Shown here piece by piece: positions 24,096-35,053 of a stretch of 64,000 bases of DNA; position 1 is the first letter of the stretch, and the number at the start of each line of letters is the position of its first letter. The position numbers were made by a program, and so were the translations under genes. The notes under the pieces were generated by a model. That model worked only from the letters and a program-made list of their open reading frames with translations, was not told the DNA's origin and did not search any database. The stretch is from Thamnidium elegans (taxonomy: Eukaryota; Mucoromycota; Mucoromycetes; Mucorales; Mucoraceae). The stretch lies in the NCBI GenBank assembly GCA_025201345.1, contig JAIXMG010000048.1, forward strand, positions 1-64,000, in the 5' to 3' direction.

Positions 24096-24173
24096 AGACT
24101 GATTACTTTTTAGTATCTTTTTATTTTTATTTTATTTTTGAAGTCCTTACTATTTTATAGCTCGAGTTCCACA
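24096..24173 (+). mobile_element. 3' fragment of the same LTR family
   Basis: From GAGACTGATTAC to TATAGCTCGAGTTCCACA it matches the last 80 or so bases of the solo LTR. It follows the end of the module gene here and at 61964-62036 in the F-G module. Confidence 0.6.
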
Positions 24174-25017
24174 ATCTGCTACAAAGTCGATCCTATTAAA
24201 ATGTCAAAGAGACTGGTGATGAATCTTCAGCGTGATTCAATTTACACAAAATATGGTACAAGATGAAAAATAAAAAAAATATATGGATCAAAGTCTTACT
24301 GGACAACTCTGGGGATTAAATACTACTGCTACTGCTGTTCATAATTTGTAAAGTTAAATTGGCCTTATTCTTTTAAAAAAATAACACACCTTTATTTAAA
24401 AAGAAAGAAACAGTTCCACGTTGATACTTCTTTCACCCTGCTAGTTTTACTTTATTTTTCTTTAAAGTGAAGAAAAGGCGCAGAAATAGATCTTATTACA
24501 TACGAAATATAATATTTATAGAATTAGTTTCGCTTATATTATAATAATGGAAGATGTTTGTTTTTATTAGCAGAGGTGTGAACTCGAAATTACTTTAAAG
24601 AACACGAAATACAGAATACTTTAGACAGATTCTATACTTGTGATACATACCGGAAATGTTACATTTCCCCTCCCTTCTTTTTTATTTTTATTTTGAGAGC
24701 AGGTAATTCAAACACGCTTATATCGACAGTATCAGTTGTCGTTACGTCTATGTGGCACTTCTACAGATAATATAACGTTTCATCTTAAAGCTATTAAACT
24801 TTTTTTGTTGCATCAAAAAACAAACAAATAAATCTGATATCCGTTATGTTCACCCATTTTTATTTACTTGTTCCAAAAAGAAAAAAGGTACGATTGTATC
24901 TTAATTATCTCATATTTCACTATAGCCATATAAATATATGATCGACAGAGAAACTATTTTTAAACTTTACGCTTGCGTTTCATATTCCGCTGTCACTTAA
25001 TGTAACATAACATACTA
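24174..25017. other. 5' flank of gene C
   Basis: No gene seen. It is closely homologous to 62037-62875 before gene G and unlike the flanks of A/D and E/F, so three flank types exist in the array. Confidence 0.55.
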
Positions 25018-25064
25018 CTCGGAACGAGTTTATGGGGTTCCGAAATAACGTATATATTTACCCC
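25018..25064 (+). promoter_or_regulatory. Conserved upstream block of gene C
   Basis: CTCGGAACGAG, GGGGTTCCGAAATAACG and TATATATTTACCCC, with the ATG 50 bases further on. One base of the GGGTCCC motif differs from the B and D blocks. Confidence 0.55.
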
Positions 25065-25113
25065 TTTTTCTTCGTCTTACTTCTTTTTCTTTTTCTTTAA
25101 CAAAAATATTAGT

Positions 25114-28100
25114 ATGGACGAGGTATATGATCTTCTTCAACATACTCACTTCGTTGTTTTTCCGTAAGTGATCCTCTTACTGCAAAACAATTTCATCTTT
25201 TGTTTTTTTTAAAAGAAAAGCCTTATCATCATATAGATCTTGGAATGAATACAATTCATATAACTTATTGTCCACTTCAACAAGAGCTGTCCATACACAC
25301 TTCCAAATACGAGTAATTAAAGAGCACAAAAAATATACGATGACTTTGAACAATTTGTAAAAATATAGCAAAGAGAGTTATATCACTTATGATAAACATA
25401 AATCGAATGTTTAAGTTGGGGAGACCAAAGTGTCGACGATAACGGAGAAGATACAGTACAAATCGATGTGTCCAGAGAGAAATTATACCAACTCTTTAAG
25501 AAGGGCAAAGATAGCTGGGATCAAGATGACTTATTCACGTTAACAGCTGTATCCGACTTTATTCGCTTATCTGTAGAAGAACTAATTAAAGATTCGAAAG
25601 AAGAAATTAAAGATCGTGGTGCACTCCACTACGTATTACTTGTACCATCGGAGTGGGAAGAAGAAATAAGAGAAGTTCTGTTTCGACCTATTTTTGTTCA
25701 AGCCAATTTAATATCAAAAGATGATCACCAAGACAGGCTTTTATTTTGCTCCGATGTAGAATCTATCTATTACTCCTTAAGTAACCTAAAAGTATTTTTT
25801 TTACTGAAATGAGGCGTAATACGTTATAGGTAGAATTGTTGCCAAGAAGGGGATCAAGTGTCGATCAAGTTGGATTTAATCTTAACTGGAAATCCCTATT
25901 TGATTTTTCCGGTTCCGTAACGCGTCCGAAAATCATTAATTCAAAAGAAATGTCTCTTACTTCGACGATGTTAAAAATGGTATTAGAGAGCTTATAAAGA
26001 CCAAATTCTCTTTCAATGCTCAAGAAGACACTATTCTAAATATTACGAAAGAATTGGGTAATCGTACTTTTACTCGTATGGTTAGTAATGTAACATGGGA
26101 TTAATCAGACAATATCAACTAACAGGTTTTAATAATAGAAAGATGAAGAGGAAGCTTCTTATTTAATGAAACCTTTTATTACTGACGAAAACATATCCGA
26201 ATTAGATAAACACCAAGAAGAACGTATAAAATCCATTCGGCCTTTTGATATATGTGCTGAAATCAGTAAACATTTGCCTAATAACTTGGAGAAACTACTT
26301 CCAAACACCTTGTGAAGGAGTACTCTATTTTAAAATTTACTGATAAATATACTTCTAAAATCGAATTAGACGAAGGTCTATTAAATTGGTCAAGAATTTT
26401 GTTTGAATATAATCGAATATCTTCAGGTCCAGCTATATCGTACCTGAAAGCCTTTGAATAAATATATTGAAATCAAGATATAATACGGGGGACTTTTCGA
26501 TACTTGATTAGCGCAATTCAGAATTCTAACATATACGGTAAACCGCGTATACTATCAACAAACTTCGGCGATCTCGTCTTCAATATTCCTAAACTCGAAA
26601 CCAGATGCCATTATGAATATAGGTACACCATCATTATATGTTTATTATTTCAGTAGTAATACTTTTTACAATTAGATATTCTTCTCGAGTCTACAGTGTT
26701 ATCGTTCTCACTTTTAGATGAAAATGGTCTAGTAAAAGAAATCTGGAACCATGACTACTTTGTACCTGACATAGGTAATATATGATAAAACATTATGTAG
26801 ATATCTATACTAATACAGCATTAGTTTACGTTCTCTGGGATCGTTCTTTACTTTTTCAGAAGTAGTAACATTAAATGTCAAAAATTCGTAAGTCTACTAA
26901 TAAGTATGATATATTCGCTACGAATAAAAAAATTAATGGCTTATTTAGATTTATCACGTTTGTTGAAGAATACTTAGTGGGTGAATCAAATATTTCTTCT
27001 ATTGTATTAAATAAGGATATGCTGATTGAAATAGAAAATATACTAAGCGCAGAGAGCCATAATAAAGATATAATGGTATCGATGCAACAGCAAGTATATA
27101 TCAAAGCATTTGTATCGATTTATATGATTTATATGAATGTAATTGTATCAAGAAAGATGCCGAAAATCGCAGGAGGTAACGACAATATAAAAACTGGATA
27201 TGCTATTACTATTGAAAAGACGCTTCTTCAGAGATTACTTGTCACTGAAGATGATCTAAGAGATATGATATATGCAAGCAATCTGGTACAAGAAAATGAC
27301 AGCTATAAAAAACTCAGAATTACTACACAAGGACAAGGACTCTTACCTGTAATTCAACAGTCATTCAAACTACTGTTTCCACTCAAGTCTTTCTTTATGG
27401 TAGCTCAACTGCATAAAGACTATGTACAGCTAACGCTAAATCAAGTGGTAACTGAATCTGGTTCAGATCACAAAGATCAGGAAACAATTGTTATCAAAGA
27501 AGAAATAATCCCTATTCCCAATATATATGACTCATTGTGCTTCAACATGTGGAACAATATTACAGAAGATAGCAGTCTAATTCAACTATGTGACACACAT
27601 AAAGGATATAACGACAGCGAATTACTAGATATATTCTCGTTAGAAAATAAAGCAGAATTTATGAATAACCTGAAGGAGTACATATCTAAAGATGTAAGTA
27701 ACTAAAATAGTGTCAGTGATTATCATTCTTTTTATCTAAAATTTTAATTTATACTTTTTATAGATCCTTAACAAGAATTTGACCACACAAAAAGCAGACA
27801 AAACCACTGTATATCTAAGCAAATTATGTAACTGTAGAGTTTGTTTAACGGTAAACGATATTACAGAGATATCTTTCCGACCGGTTCTACAAGATATCAT
27901 CTCTCTTGTATTTACCTCCTTGATAAATAAGCAACTCTTTGGAAACTATAGACATAGTCAATATGTGTTTCACCTGATATGCTTCAATTATAATCCACAG
28001 TTCCAACATATCCTTATGAAAATACTAGATGAAGAAACCGACTATTTTTTATATGAACAGAGGATTGACGTAGATCACTATACGATACCAAGTTTACCAA

Positions 28101-28707
28101 ATCAGCTGTTGCAGCCTATTCTTCAGCAAGAACCATGCTCATATAAAGGATTTCAAGTGGGTGTTTTACGTCAGGTTTATAGTGAAAACTCCGGTTTCGG
28201 TTTTGAAGACTCTTCGTATTGTCCTCCCATTGTACTTAAAAGCAATCGAGAGGATACGAACACCGTTTTAATCGATGACGAAAAAGTATTTCCGTTGTTC
28301 AAGAAGGGAGACAAAATGAATGAAAGTCAATTAAATCGAGTGTTTTATTTGAATGCGGATCAAGAATACGGCAGTAATATGCTTTCTCTACGTAGGTGAT
28401 AATATAAAGGATATTACTTTTTTAACTTACTTAAACTTCAATAGGTTTCTTTAAACTTAAGCCAGTCGCTAGTTTAAGATCCGATGAATTTATTGGTTTA
28501 GAGCATGCAACTGAAAAATTCGGAGATAGTTTATTTTTAGATAATATAAATACATTCGAGATAAATCAAGATATACCTTATATGATCTCTATAGTTTACC
28601 ACGGTTATTCGTCATCCCTTTATTTTGAAATTAAAGTGGTTGGATGCGAGAGTTACACAGAGTATATAACAATACTTGCGGAACCCATGACATTATGTCG
28701 ATTTTAA
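25114..28707 (+). pseudogene. Hsp70/HSPA12-like array gene, copy C (5' half frameshifted, 3' half intact)
   Basis: Exons by homology: 25114-25163 (one base too long), 25216 to about 25313 (donor GGTAAG reduced to AGTAAT), 25369-26099, 26139-26622 (six bases short), 26676-26774 (one short), 26819-26887, 26949-27693, 27764-28391 and 28445-28707. Exons 6-9 have exactly the lengths of copies D and E and are open, ending in LAEPMTLCRF. Exons 1-5 carry about a dozen one-base indels, mostly losses, including the run at 25800-26100. The sharp change at exon 6 suggests that the 3' half was refreshed by gene conversion, or that read depth was poor over the 5' half. Confidence 0.75.
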
Positions 28708-29729
28708 AAATAGAAAAATTACCATTGTGTTGATGGTGTACCTACTATATTTTACACTTTAATAAAAGAAATTATCGCTTATAAATTCATATAGAAGTTG
28801 TAATTAAGAACTTTTATAGTCGTATATAAAGCATTATACGGAGTAACAATATAAAAATGATGTTTCATGCAGTTGGCAATTCCACAAATCTGAGATCGAA
28901 TATAACGAAAGCATTTATAAAATGACATTTATTTATTTTTCTCCCTCAAGCCACAGTGCTTTTTACGTCCCATTTTCTTCGTAATAAACGTGCGTGTACT
29001 ATTTTTTATATCTGTATTTAAAGAGTGTTATATCTGTGTGTGTAATTGTTTTACACGCCCTTTTTATATTTCTTGACTGATCTTTGAGAGGTATGTACTA
29101 TATCGCCACAATTACCGCTTATGCTAGTTATCGATATGAGTTTGTTTGGTTGACCAGTATTTGAAATAAAAGTAAAAAGGCGAGGGGATGAAGCTATATC
29201 ATTTTGAGTAGGTCTCACAACTACGTTATTTGCTTGAAGTATTCCTTGGGTTTAGACTCTTTAAAGCCGCTTTGAGTTCAGATTCCTAACTAAATAAACT
29301 ATACACTTAATGTCCCTTCGATGTTTGATACAACGAAAATGAATTTGGTTTATCAAGTCCGGAAAGAATATACCTAAAAGAGAGAGATATTTACCTTGAA
29401 TAACATGATAAAATTGGATGGTGAATGGGGGCTTGTTCATCCCCTTTTTCATCGAGCGAAGGATTTATAATATGATCTTGCTCTAACCAAAATTTGTAGG
29501 TGGGTCCTTCTGGGATGTGTCATATGGATCAGAGGCGAACAATTTTTGTCTCATTCTAACACAAAACTATTTTCTAATCTATAAAAAGAATTAAAGCTTT
29601 CTTTTTATCTATAATAGCAGCAAAATGGTGTGTGCTTTACGAAAAGAATTGCATGTTTTCATTTCCGTCTGAAATCGAATATGGCTCATACAGAAACACA
29701 AAAAAAATGCAATATCATTAAGTTAAATA
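28708..29729. other. 3' flank of gene C, interrupted by the DIRS insertion
   Basis: Homologous to the 3' flanks of B, D and F, with an AATAAA-type signal near 28760. It breaks off at 29729, where the DIRS element starts. No gene; the minus-strand open frame 29261-29452 is not conserved in the other copies. Confidence 0.6.
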
Positions 29730-29952
29730 AATAGTTAATGAAGTTCGAAGCATGACTGAAAAACTAAACTTATTATCCGAAGTGGAGGAGACTCTTGTTG
29801 TGTTACCATATTTTCTTTATTAATTCGAATATTCAGAAGAAAAAAATATAATGATGATAATAATAAATTGATTGTTGGGATAATAATAAAATCTTATCCA
29901 TACAGAAAGAAATAATAAAATAAAATATAAAATAAAATATAAAAGGGCGGGA

Positions 29953-30058
29953 CAACAAGAGTCTCCTCCCCTTCGGATAATAAGTTTAGTTTTTCAGCTA
30001 TACTTCGAACTTAATTAACTATTATCCTTCATTGGGTCGGAGGCTTTTGTTGTGTATA
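29953..30058. repeat. DIRS internal complementary region
   Basis: The left part (29953-30022) is the reverse complement of the left outer edge 29730-29800. The right part (30020-30058) is the reverse complement of the right outer edge 34505-34543. The two meet at ATT/AAT. In DIRS elements this region templates the joining of the two ends. Confidence 0.85.
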
Positions 30059-30078
30059 CAGAATAAAGTGAGTGTACT

Positions 30079-30938
30079 TCACAAAATAAGATCAGTGAAA
30101 TTAGTAGTAGAAGCCCGATTTAATCGATAGTAAGTATCGAAGATTGAAGAAGAAGCCCAGACCCATGTGTAAGAACATCTTCTAATTTAGCCCCAGCCAA
30201 AATTGCTCTCGTTGATCCTACCGCACGTGCTTTGATAGCCTTGGTTCTTAAAGAAGTAGGAGATATAGTGGTGGTGGCCAAATTCAGAACGTATTTGATA
30301 TGGTTACTAATACGCTCAGAACCGATATACTTATCAGAATCAGTTACGTTACGAACTAAAGACACATAAGAAAACTGAGGAAGCCGAGGATGTTGACATA
30401 TCAGTGGAGGCAGAGATATAAATCACTCTTTGTACGCTTGATAGCAAAGCCACAGGGCATAAAGAAGGATTTGAGTGCACAGAAATAACTACGACTTTTT
30501 TGATAGGACGACCAGAACGCTTTTCCTTAGGATCCAGAATCACTAATTGCAGTGTATCAGCAGAAACCAAAGCCTTACCATCATTAATGCGTTCGATATC
30601 AGAAGGACGTAAAAACCCTGATATACCCAACAGAAAACATAGCTTTTGTGTTAGTCTCAAAAGTGGCATTTGTTGATTGTCCCCCTCAGAGCGAGAACAA
30701 AATCAATAGCGGGTTGTAAATTGATGACAGGAAAATCAAACGAAAGAATAGCACCATTCTTTAAGGTAGCAAAGAATTTGATATATAAAGGATCCGATGT
30801 AATCTGCGCTCCTTGCTCGGTTGTATATAGTTGAAGAATACCTTGTTTATACTGTAAGTTAGTGGAATAAACCCATTCATGATGAACATGACCATAGACT
30901 AAGTAATTAACCAAGCCAATAGCTGTAACAAATTCCAA
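30079..30938 (-). pseudogene. DIRS tyrosine recombinase (frameshifted)
   Basis: Pieces 30938-30657, 30669-30349 and 30365-30120 in different frames. The middle piece has LCFLLGISGFLRPSDIERI with the first catalytic Arg (FLRPSD) and a basic segment (PKEKRSGRPIKK). The last has KARAVGSTRAILAGAKLEDV where the HxxR box is expected. After one more frame change comes FDTYYRL with the likely catalytic Tyr near 30136, the frame closing at 30079. It would cut and join circular cDNA into the genome. At least three frame breaks argue against activity. Confidence 0.8.
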
Positions 30939-31159
30939 GACGTTACGATTATGTTGGGTACCTCAATTCAGAAAACGTTGGTGAGTTCCATCATAGCGTT
31001 GATGCTGTAGCTTGCGCCATGTAGGGTTATATATAATAGCAGATGATTCTTCATTCAAAGTAGAAGGCAAGTCAATACGCCGTTGTTTCGTGATACCTAA
31101 AGAACCAGGTGCCATGCCATCAACTGCCAATGTTGATTCTTCTCCAAAAGCGACTGCAA

Positions 31160-31431
31160 TTATCCTGGAGCTGCTTGGACTTGATTCCGTGGGATCATTA
31201 ACGGATTGTGGCGTCGAGTTAGTTGTAATAGACGAGGGCACCATATTGCACTGATCCAATGTGGTGTTATCAGCGTACATTCCTTTACCTGATCCAATTG
31301 CAGCTTCTGAAGTATACTGGGTATCATGTTCCAAGGCGGGCAGATATACGGGTTGTTGAACGGAGTCCAAGTCAGTTTCATTGCATCGGTTGCTATCGCC
31401 CGATCGTCGAACTTCCACGTTACAAAATGGC
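31160..31431 (-). pseudogene. Distal end of the DIRS RT-RNase H ORF, cut off by a solo LTR
   Basis: Minus-strand reading HFVTWKFDDRAIATDAMKLT, then ICPPWNMIPSILQKLQLDQV. This is the tail segment that follows RNase H in DIRS polyproteins. It starts directly at the LTR boundary and joins in frame with the codons on the other side if the LTR and one copy of its target site are left out. The overlapping frame 31418-30963 probably belongs to the start of the recombinase ORF. Confidence 0.7.
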
Positions 31432-31844
31432 TGTGGAATCCGAGCTATAAATAGTGAAGGTTCAAATAAAGAATAAAAAAAAAGATACTAAAAAGTAATC
31501 AGTCGCAAAATTAGGGTTTTCGTTTTATTAAATAAAAAGGTGCAGGTTTATATAGCTTTTTTATATCTGAATTTAAGTACAATTCTGGTAGTGTGCTGTA
31601 TCACAATAAGTGCCACAGTTTCCTCATACAACTTCAAGCCGTGCTTATCTAACCTAGTCTTCGGTCAAGATACGTCAATCCTCTAATCATTACTCAGACA
31701 ACAGTTTTTACTAGACGATGTTGGTAAGGCTTAGTTAAAATAACTATGAATTAACCATAAAGGGATAAAAACGTGTGAGATAATCACGTACATGTAAATA
31801 TATATAAAGAATATATATATATGTGTATATGCTTGATCACATCG
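31432..31844 (-). mobile_element. Solo LTR inserted in the DIRS element
   Basis: On the minus strand it runs from CGATGTGATCAAGC to GATTCCACA, matching the LTRs at 22711-23128 and 60241-60663. Flanks are GCTAG and GCCAT, a decayed 5-bp target duplication. It lies in the same orientation as the DIRS genes and splits the RT-RNase H ORF. Confidence 0.75.
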
Positions 31845-33438
31845 CTAGCGGCATTTGGTGTTCAGCTGTGCTGCAAATAGATCGACTGAATGCGGACCCC
31901 ATTGTTGTTCCAGTTGAGAGAATATTTTCTGGCTGAGACTCCATTCCAGTTGTTGATCCAATTGTTGTCGGGACAGTGAATCGGCCGGGTTGGACATTGT
32001 TGCTATATAATCCGCCTTTATTCGTGTATTGTTCGTTAAGCAGTTGTTCCATATTTTTTTGAGTGAGATCCAAAAGATGCTGCGACCTGGTTCGGTCAAA
32101 ATGGTTTACGTAAGATATGACGGTGGAGTTGTCGCAATAGATTCGAATCGAACAGCCTTGATATTTTGGATGGATGACGATTAAATATATGACCATAAGC
32201 TCGAGATAATTTATATACTGTAACTTCTCGTTTGGCGACCACAAACCGCTGATGACGCTGGAACCATCGACTATTCCCCAACCTGTCATGGATGCATCTG
32301 TGTACAGTTCGTGGTGATGGACTTTGGGAATAAAAGTGTGTCCATTCCATTGTGTCAAATGTTGTATCCACCATTGAAGATTCCGTTTAGCATGTTCTGT
32401 CAACGTAACAAGTGGTTGATTCGATCTTTTTAACTAATTTGCCTGTTGGAGAAGTTGCCGAGTGTGCAGTCTTGCGGGGAAAACTGCAAGTGACATGGCT
32501 AGAGCTTTGCCGATAAAAAATTGTAGCGTTGCCAGTTTCACCTTGGTCTGGTGTAATAATTTCTGAGCTGACCTGCGAATGTCGCGTATCCTGTTGGTGG
32601 GTACCGTTAATGTCATCGTCTCGGTGTTGATCAGAAAGCCGAGATGCTGAATAATTGTAGGCAGATTTAGCTATGATTTATTTTGATTCACGAGGAACCC
32701 TAATGCTTCTAATTTGCATATTACCTTCTTTGTAGCGGACAGAGTTGCTGTCACAGATTTGCCGATTACTAACCAGTCGTCTAGATATGCTGAGATCAAT
32801 ATTCCTGACCGACGTGCCCATTTCAATACCGGTTTCAATAACTTGGTGAACACCATAGGGCTCAGAGAAAGTCAGAAAGGGATGGTGCGAAATTGAAAAG
32901 TCTTGTGATTCCAATGAAACCGTAGATACTTTTTGGATGTTTCGTGAACTAATACATGGAGAAAAGCATCGGTCAAATCTATACTTGTCATGAAGTATCC
33001 CTTCTGAAGAAGACTGCATATAGTCTTTATGATTTCCATCTTGAACGGTATGCGAGGAAGATACTGATGTAATGGCTTTAGGTTGAGGACCGGACGTTCC
33101 CCCACCTGTCTTCTTCGGGATGGTGAACAAGGTCGAGTTAAAACTTGACTGATCGTTTGGTTTTCCGGAAGAACTTCCTCTATGGCTTGTTTCACTAATA
33201 ATGCATGAACTTTTGCTTCGATCGTTGTTCGTTACTGTAAAGGAAGCTGAAGAGCTCGTAGGTGAGGATGGAGTTGAGATTGGTATGTTGCTGAGGTAGG
33301 AGGAGATGTTGAAAAGGGGATTCGATAACCCTTTTCGATTACGCTTTGGACCCATTTCTCGGAAGACAGTTTTGACCACGCGGAAGAAAAGGACGATAAG
33401 CGACCGCCAACTATTGCTGGTTGGGAGTACCCGGACAT
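31845..33438 (-). pseudogene. DIRS reverse transcriptase and RNase H (frameshifted)
   Basis: In order on the minus strand: VGGRLSSFSSAWSKLSSEKW (33438-33232), TIPKKTGGG then ERPVLNLKPLHQYLP, the RT motif A MTSIDLTDAF near 32970, motif C YLDDWLVIG near 32790, a FIGKALAMSLAVFPARL segment (32616-32434), and RNase H (32403-31837) with the acidic residues of YTDAS, YLELM and YCDNS. NPADSLSRQQLDQQLEWSLS and PHSVDLFAAQLNTK follow. At least four frame changes separate the pieces. It makes cDNA from the element RNA; this copy is defective. Confidence 0.85.
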
Positions 33439-33630
33439 CTCTGAATAATTCTATTATTAGAAGAAGAAAAAGAAAGAATTACTAGGACGGTTTCGGTGAT
33501 CATTCTGACCACCTGAATATGCAACATTAGAAGATGAGTGTCCAACCTTGAATATTGAATCATATGTTGCACTAGATTGCTGATTACGGTGAGGAGTCGA
33601 ACTAGGTTGTTGGAGATGGTTACAATTAAA

Positions 33631-34344
33631 TTATCGACGTTGAGGTTTACGCGAGGCTGCTTTCACAACTTTGCGTAAATTGGTGCTGTCCACAATAGCT
33701 TTAGTGTATTGAAATAAAGGCGTAGGACTGGGTGTAAGCTTAGTCTTAGATGGAATAGGCGGTGCAACCAAACGTGTTTTGCGAGATACATTATCCATTT
33801 GAAGTTGTGTAATGTGAGACGCAGTGTCCGACACGAGGGTGTGCATCTTGTTAATAAAATAAATGACCTCTTCAATGGGAATAGAGGGTGCATTTGAGCG
33901 AAGGCTCTCGTGCAAAAACTTATCTATCGGACGAGTGGTAGCTGCCAGACGTCGTTGGATTTCGGATAATTGTCCGTCATAATGCTTAGTGAATCTTCCA
34001 ACATTCTCTGCCAAATTAAGGACTGGTGGAAGGTATTGGCGTACAGCATTACGTGAGCAGACGTGGATAAACCGCTTTCGATCATGTTCGTCCAAAGGTG
34101 AGCGAAAAAAATCGTCGGCCATTCCAGGTAAAGCCCTTTGCAGTTGTTCGGTGGGAATAAGATCTGAAGCGACAGGACGTTCGATGATTTGTAGGTCATA
34201 ATCATCACCAGCTTCCATATGAGAAGGCGTAAGGGTTGGAGTAGACTGCGATTGTTGCGGCAATTGTTGGCGAATCTCGTCCGATTGGCTTGCCAAACCT
34301 TGAAGTTGAAAAGCTAAAGTATTTTGGTTGTTATCATCCAACAT
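33631..34344 (-). CDS. DIRS gag-like protein
   Basis: Single open frame of 237 codons starting at the ATG 34344-34342, the first gene inside the right terminal repeat. It is rich in Gln and Ser at the start (QQLPQQSQSTPTLTP), then has a helical, charged middle (MADDFFRSPLDEHDRKRF) and a basic tail (KVVKAASRKPQRR). No zinc knuckle is seen. Position and character fit the first ORF of DIRS elements, presumed to coat the RNA. The sequence on the other side of the window (1-101) is its first 34 codons in a second element. Confidence 0.65.
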   Translation of the reverse strand: MLDDNNQNTLAFQLQGLASQSDEIRQQLPQQSQSTPTLTPSHMEAGDDYDLQIIERPVASDLIPTEQLQRALPGMADDFFRSPLDEHDRKRFIHVCSRNAVRQYLPPVLNLAENVGRFTKHYDGQLSEIQRRLAATTRPIDKFLHESLRSNAPSIPIEEVIYFINKMHTLVSDTASHITQLQMDNVSRKTRLVAPPIPSKTKLTPSPTPLFQYTKAIVDSTNLRKVVKAASRKPQRR

Positions 34345-34543
34345 AATACGTGAAGAAAAGGAAAATCTAAATATGACCGACGGTGGAGTACCAGGAGCGA
34401 AATAAAAGATGATAAGGTTTTATTATTATCTCAACAATCAATTTATTATTATCATTATTATATTTTTTTTTCCCCCTGAATATTCGAATTAATAAAGAAA
34501 AGATGGTAACACAACAAGAGTCTCCGACCCACTGAAGGATAAT

Positions 34544-34957
34544 ACATATAAAAGCAAAAAGTGTCGCGCTTTTGAAAGTGTCTCTTGTAATAATATGCTT
34601 TTTTTTTTAAAGAACTTAACCAAGGAAATGCTATTTAATTCCAAACTACTAAGTAGTACAACTATATATCAAACACGAAAATTACCCGGGTTTATCGAAA
34701 GGTATAAAACAGCCTCCAACGGGAACATTATAGGTTTATTTTCAACATTTCAGAATTATTACTGTATGAAAACACTGTTTTTACTTATGATATATATAGA
34801 TAGTTATAATGATGTATGGTATAGATGAACTAATTTTATTGTGGCACTTTTGTTTATTTCTTTTCGACCAAAACAAAAAAAGTTTAAACTTTACGTTGCC
34901 TGTTTTAAAACAAATAAACTTTGCGTTTCATATCCTGTCGACGTTTGGTGTAACATA
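34544..34957. other. 5' flank of gene D
   Basis: Homologous to 299-701 before gene A. No gene; the open frames 34595-34828 and 34841-35110 run over A/T-rich flank and into exon 1. Confidence 0.55.
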
Positions 34958-35004
34958 CTCGGAACGAGTTCATGGGGTCCCGAAATAACGTATATATTTT
35001 CCCT
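34958..35004 (+). promoter_or_regulatory. Conserved upstream block of gene D
   Basis: CTCGGAACGAG, GGGGTCCCGAAATAACG and TATATATTTTCCC, with the ATG 50 bases downstream. It precedes one of the two fully open copies. Confidence 0.6.
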
Positions 35005-35053
35005 TTTTTCTTCGTTTTACATCCTTTTCTTCTTCTTTAACAGAAATATTAGT

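Larger units (their letters stand above)
20413..24160 (+). pseudogene. Decayed TnpB/Fanzor-like module protein, B-C copy
   Basis: A chain of open pieces in changing frames: 20413-20820 (NVSNKDKLLNFNLSVREHSQKS), 20754-21161 (CTVVLNSIIRQDLPQDIKYTF), 21498-21743, 22039-22344 (ERLSELCPELNEQEIRVCML), 23401-23823 (GGHWRLRRKVEREKRTTDV, MVMFIGDRGTGAGSTIKGY) and 23711-24160. The last part, in the paralogs, reads TNENK..QTCVY, then FICYNQAC, then TRDSVSAMAIGLSGL. That is the pattern of a Cys-pair zinc ribbon followed by the RD-type RuvC-III motif of TnpB/Fanzor nucleases. It is broken by frameshifts, a 31-T tract (near 21331), a solo LTR and a deletion near 23175. The Fanzor link rests on motif reading only. 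Confidence 0.5.
29730..34543 (-). mobile_element. DIRS-type tyrosine-recombinase retrotransposon
   Basis: Coding on the minus strand: gag-like ORF, then reverse transcriptase-RNase H, then tyrosine recombinase. Inverted terminal repeats of about 112 bp (29787-29898 and 34411-34525) carry GGAGACTCTTGTTGTGTTAC at their outer side. Unequal outer extensions (29730-29786 and 34526-34543) are both complemented by an internal complementary region at 29953-30058. This arrangement is diagnostic of DIRS elements, which circularise and re-insert without target-site duplication; none is seen. The genes carry frameshifts and a solo LTR insertion, so this copy is not autonomous. Confidence 0.9.

Noticed and set aside
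25177..25371. Minus-strand ORFs over exons 1-2 (also 43157-43486, 53118-53363)
   Set aside because: Antisense to exon 2 and introns; they contain the reverse of splice sites and vary in length.
32678..33379. 233-codon minus-strand frame in the DIRS element as a separate protein
   Set aside because: It is a frame-shifted mixture: only its first part follows the RT frame. RT motifs A and C lie in other frames.
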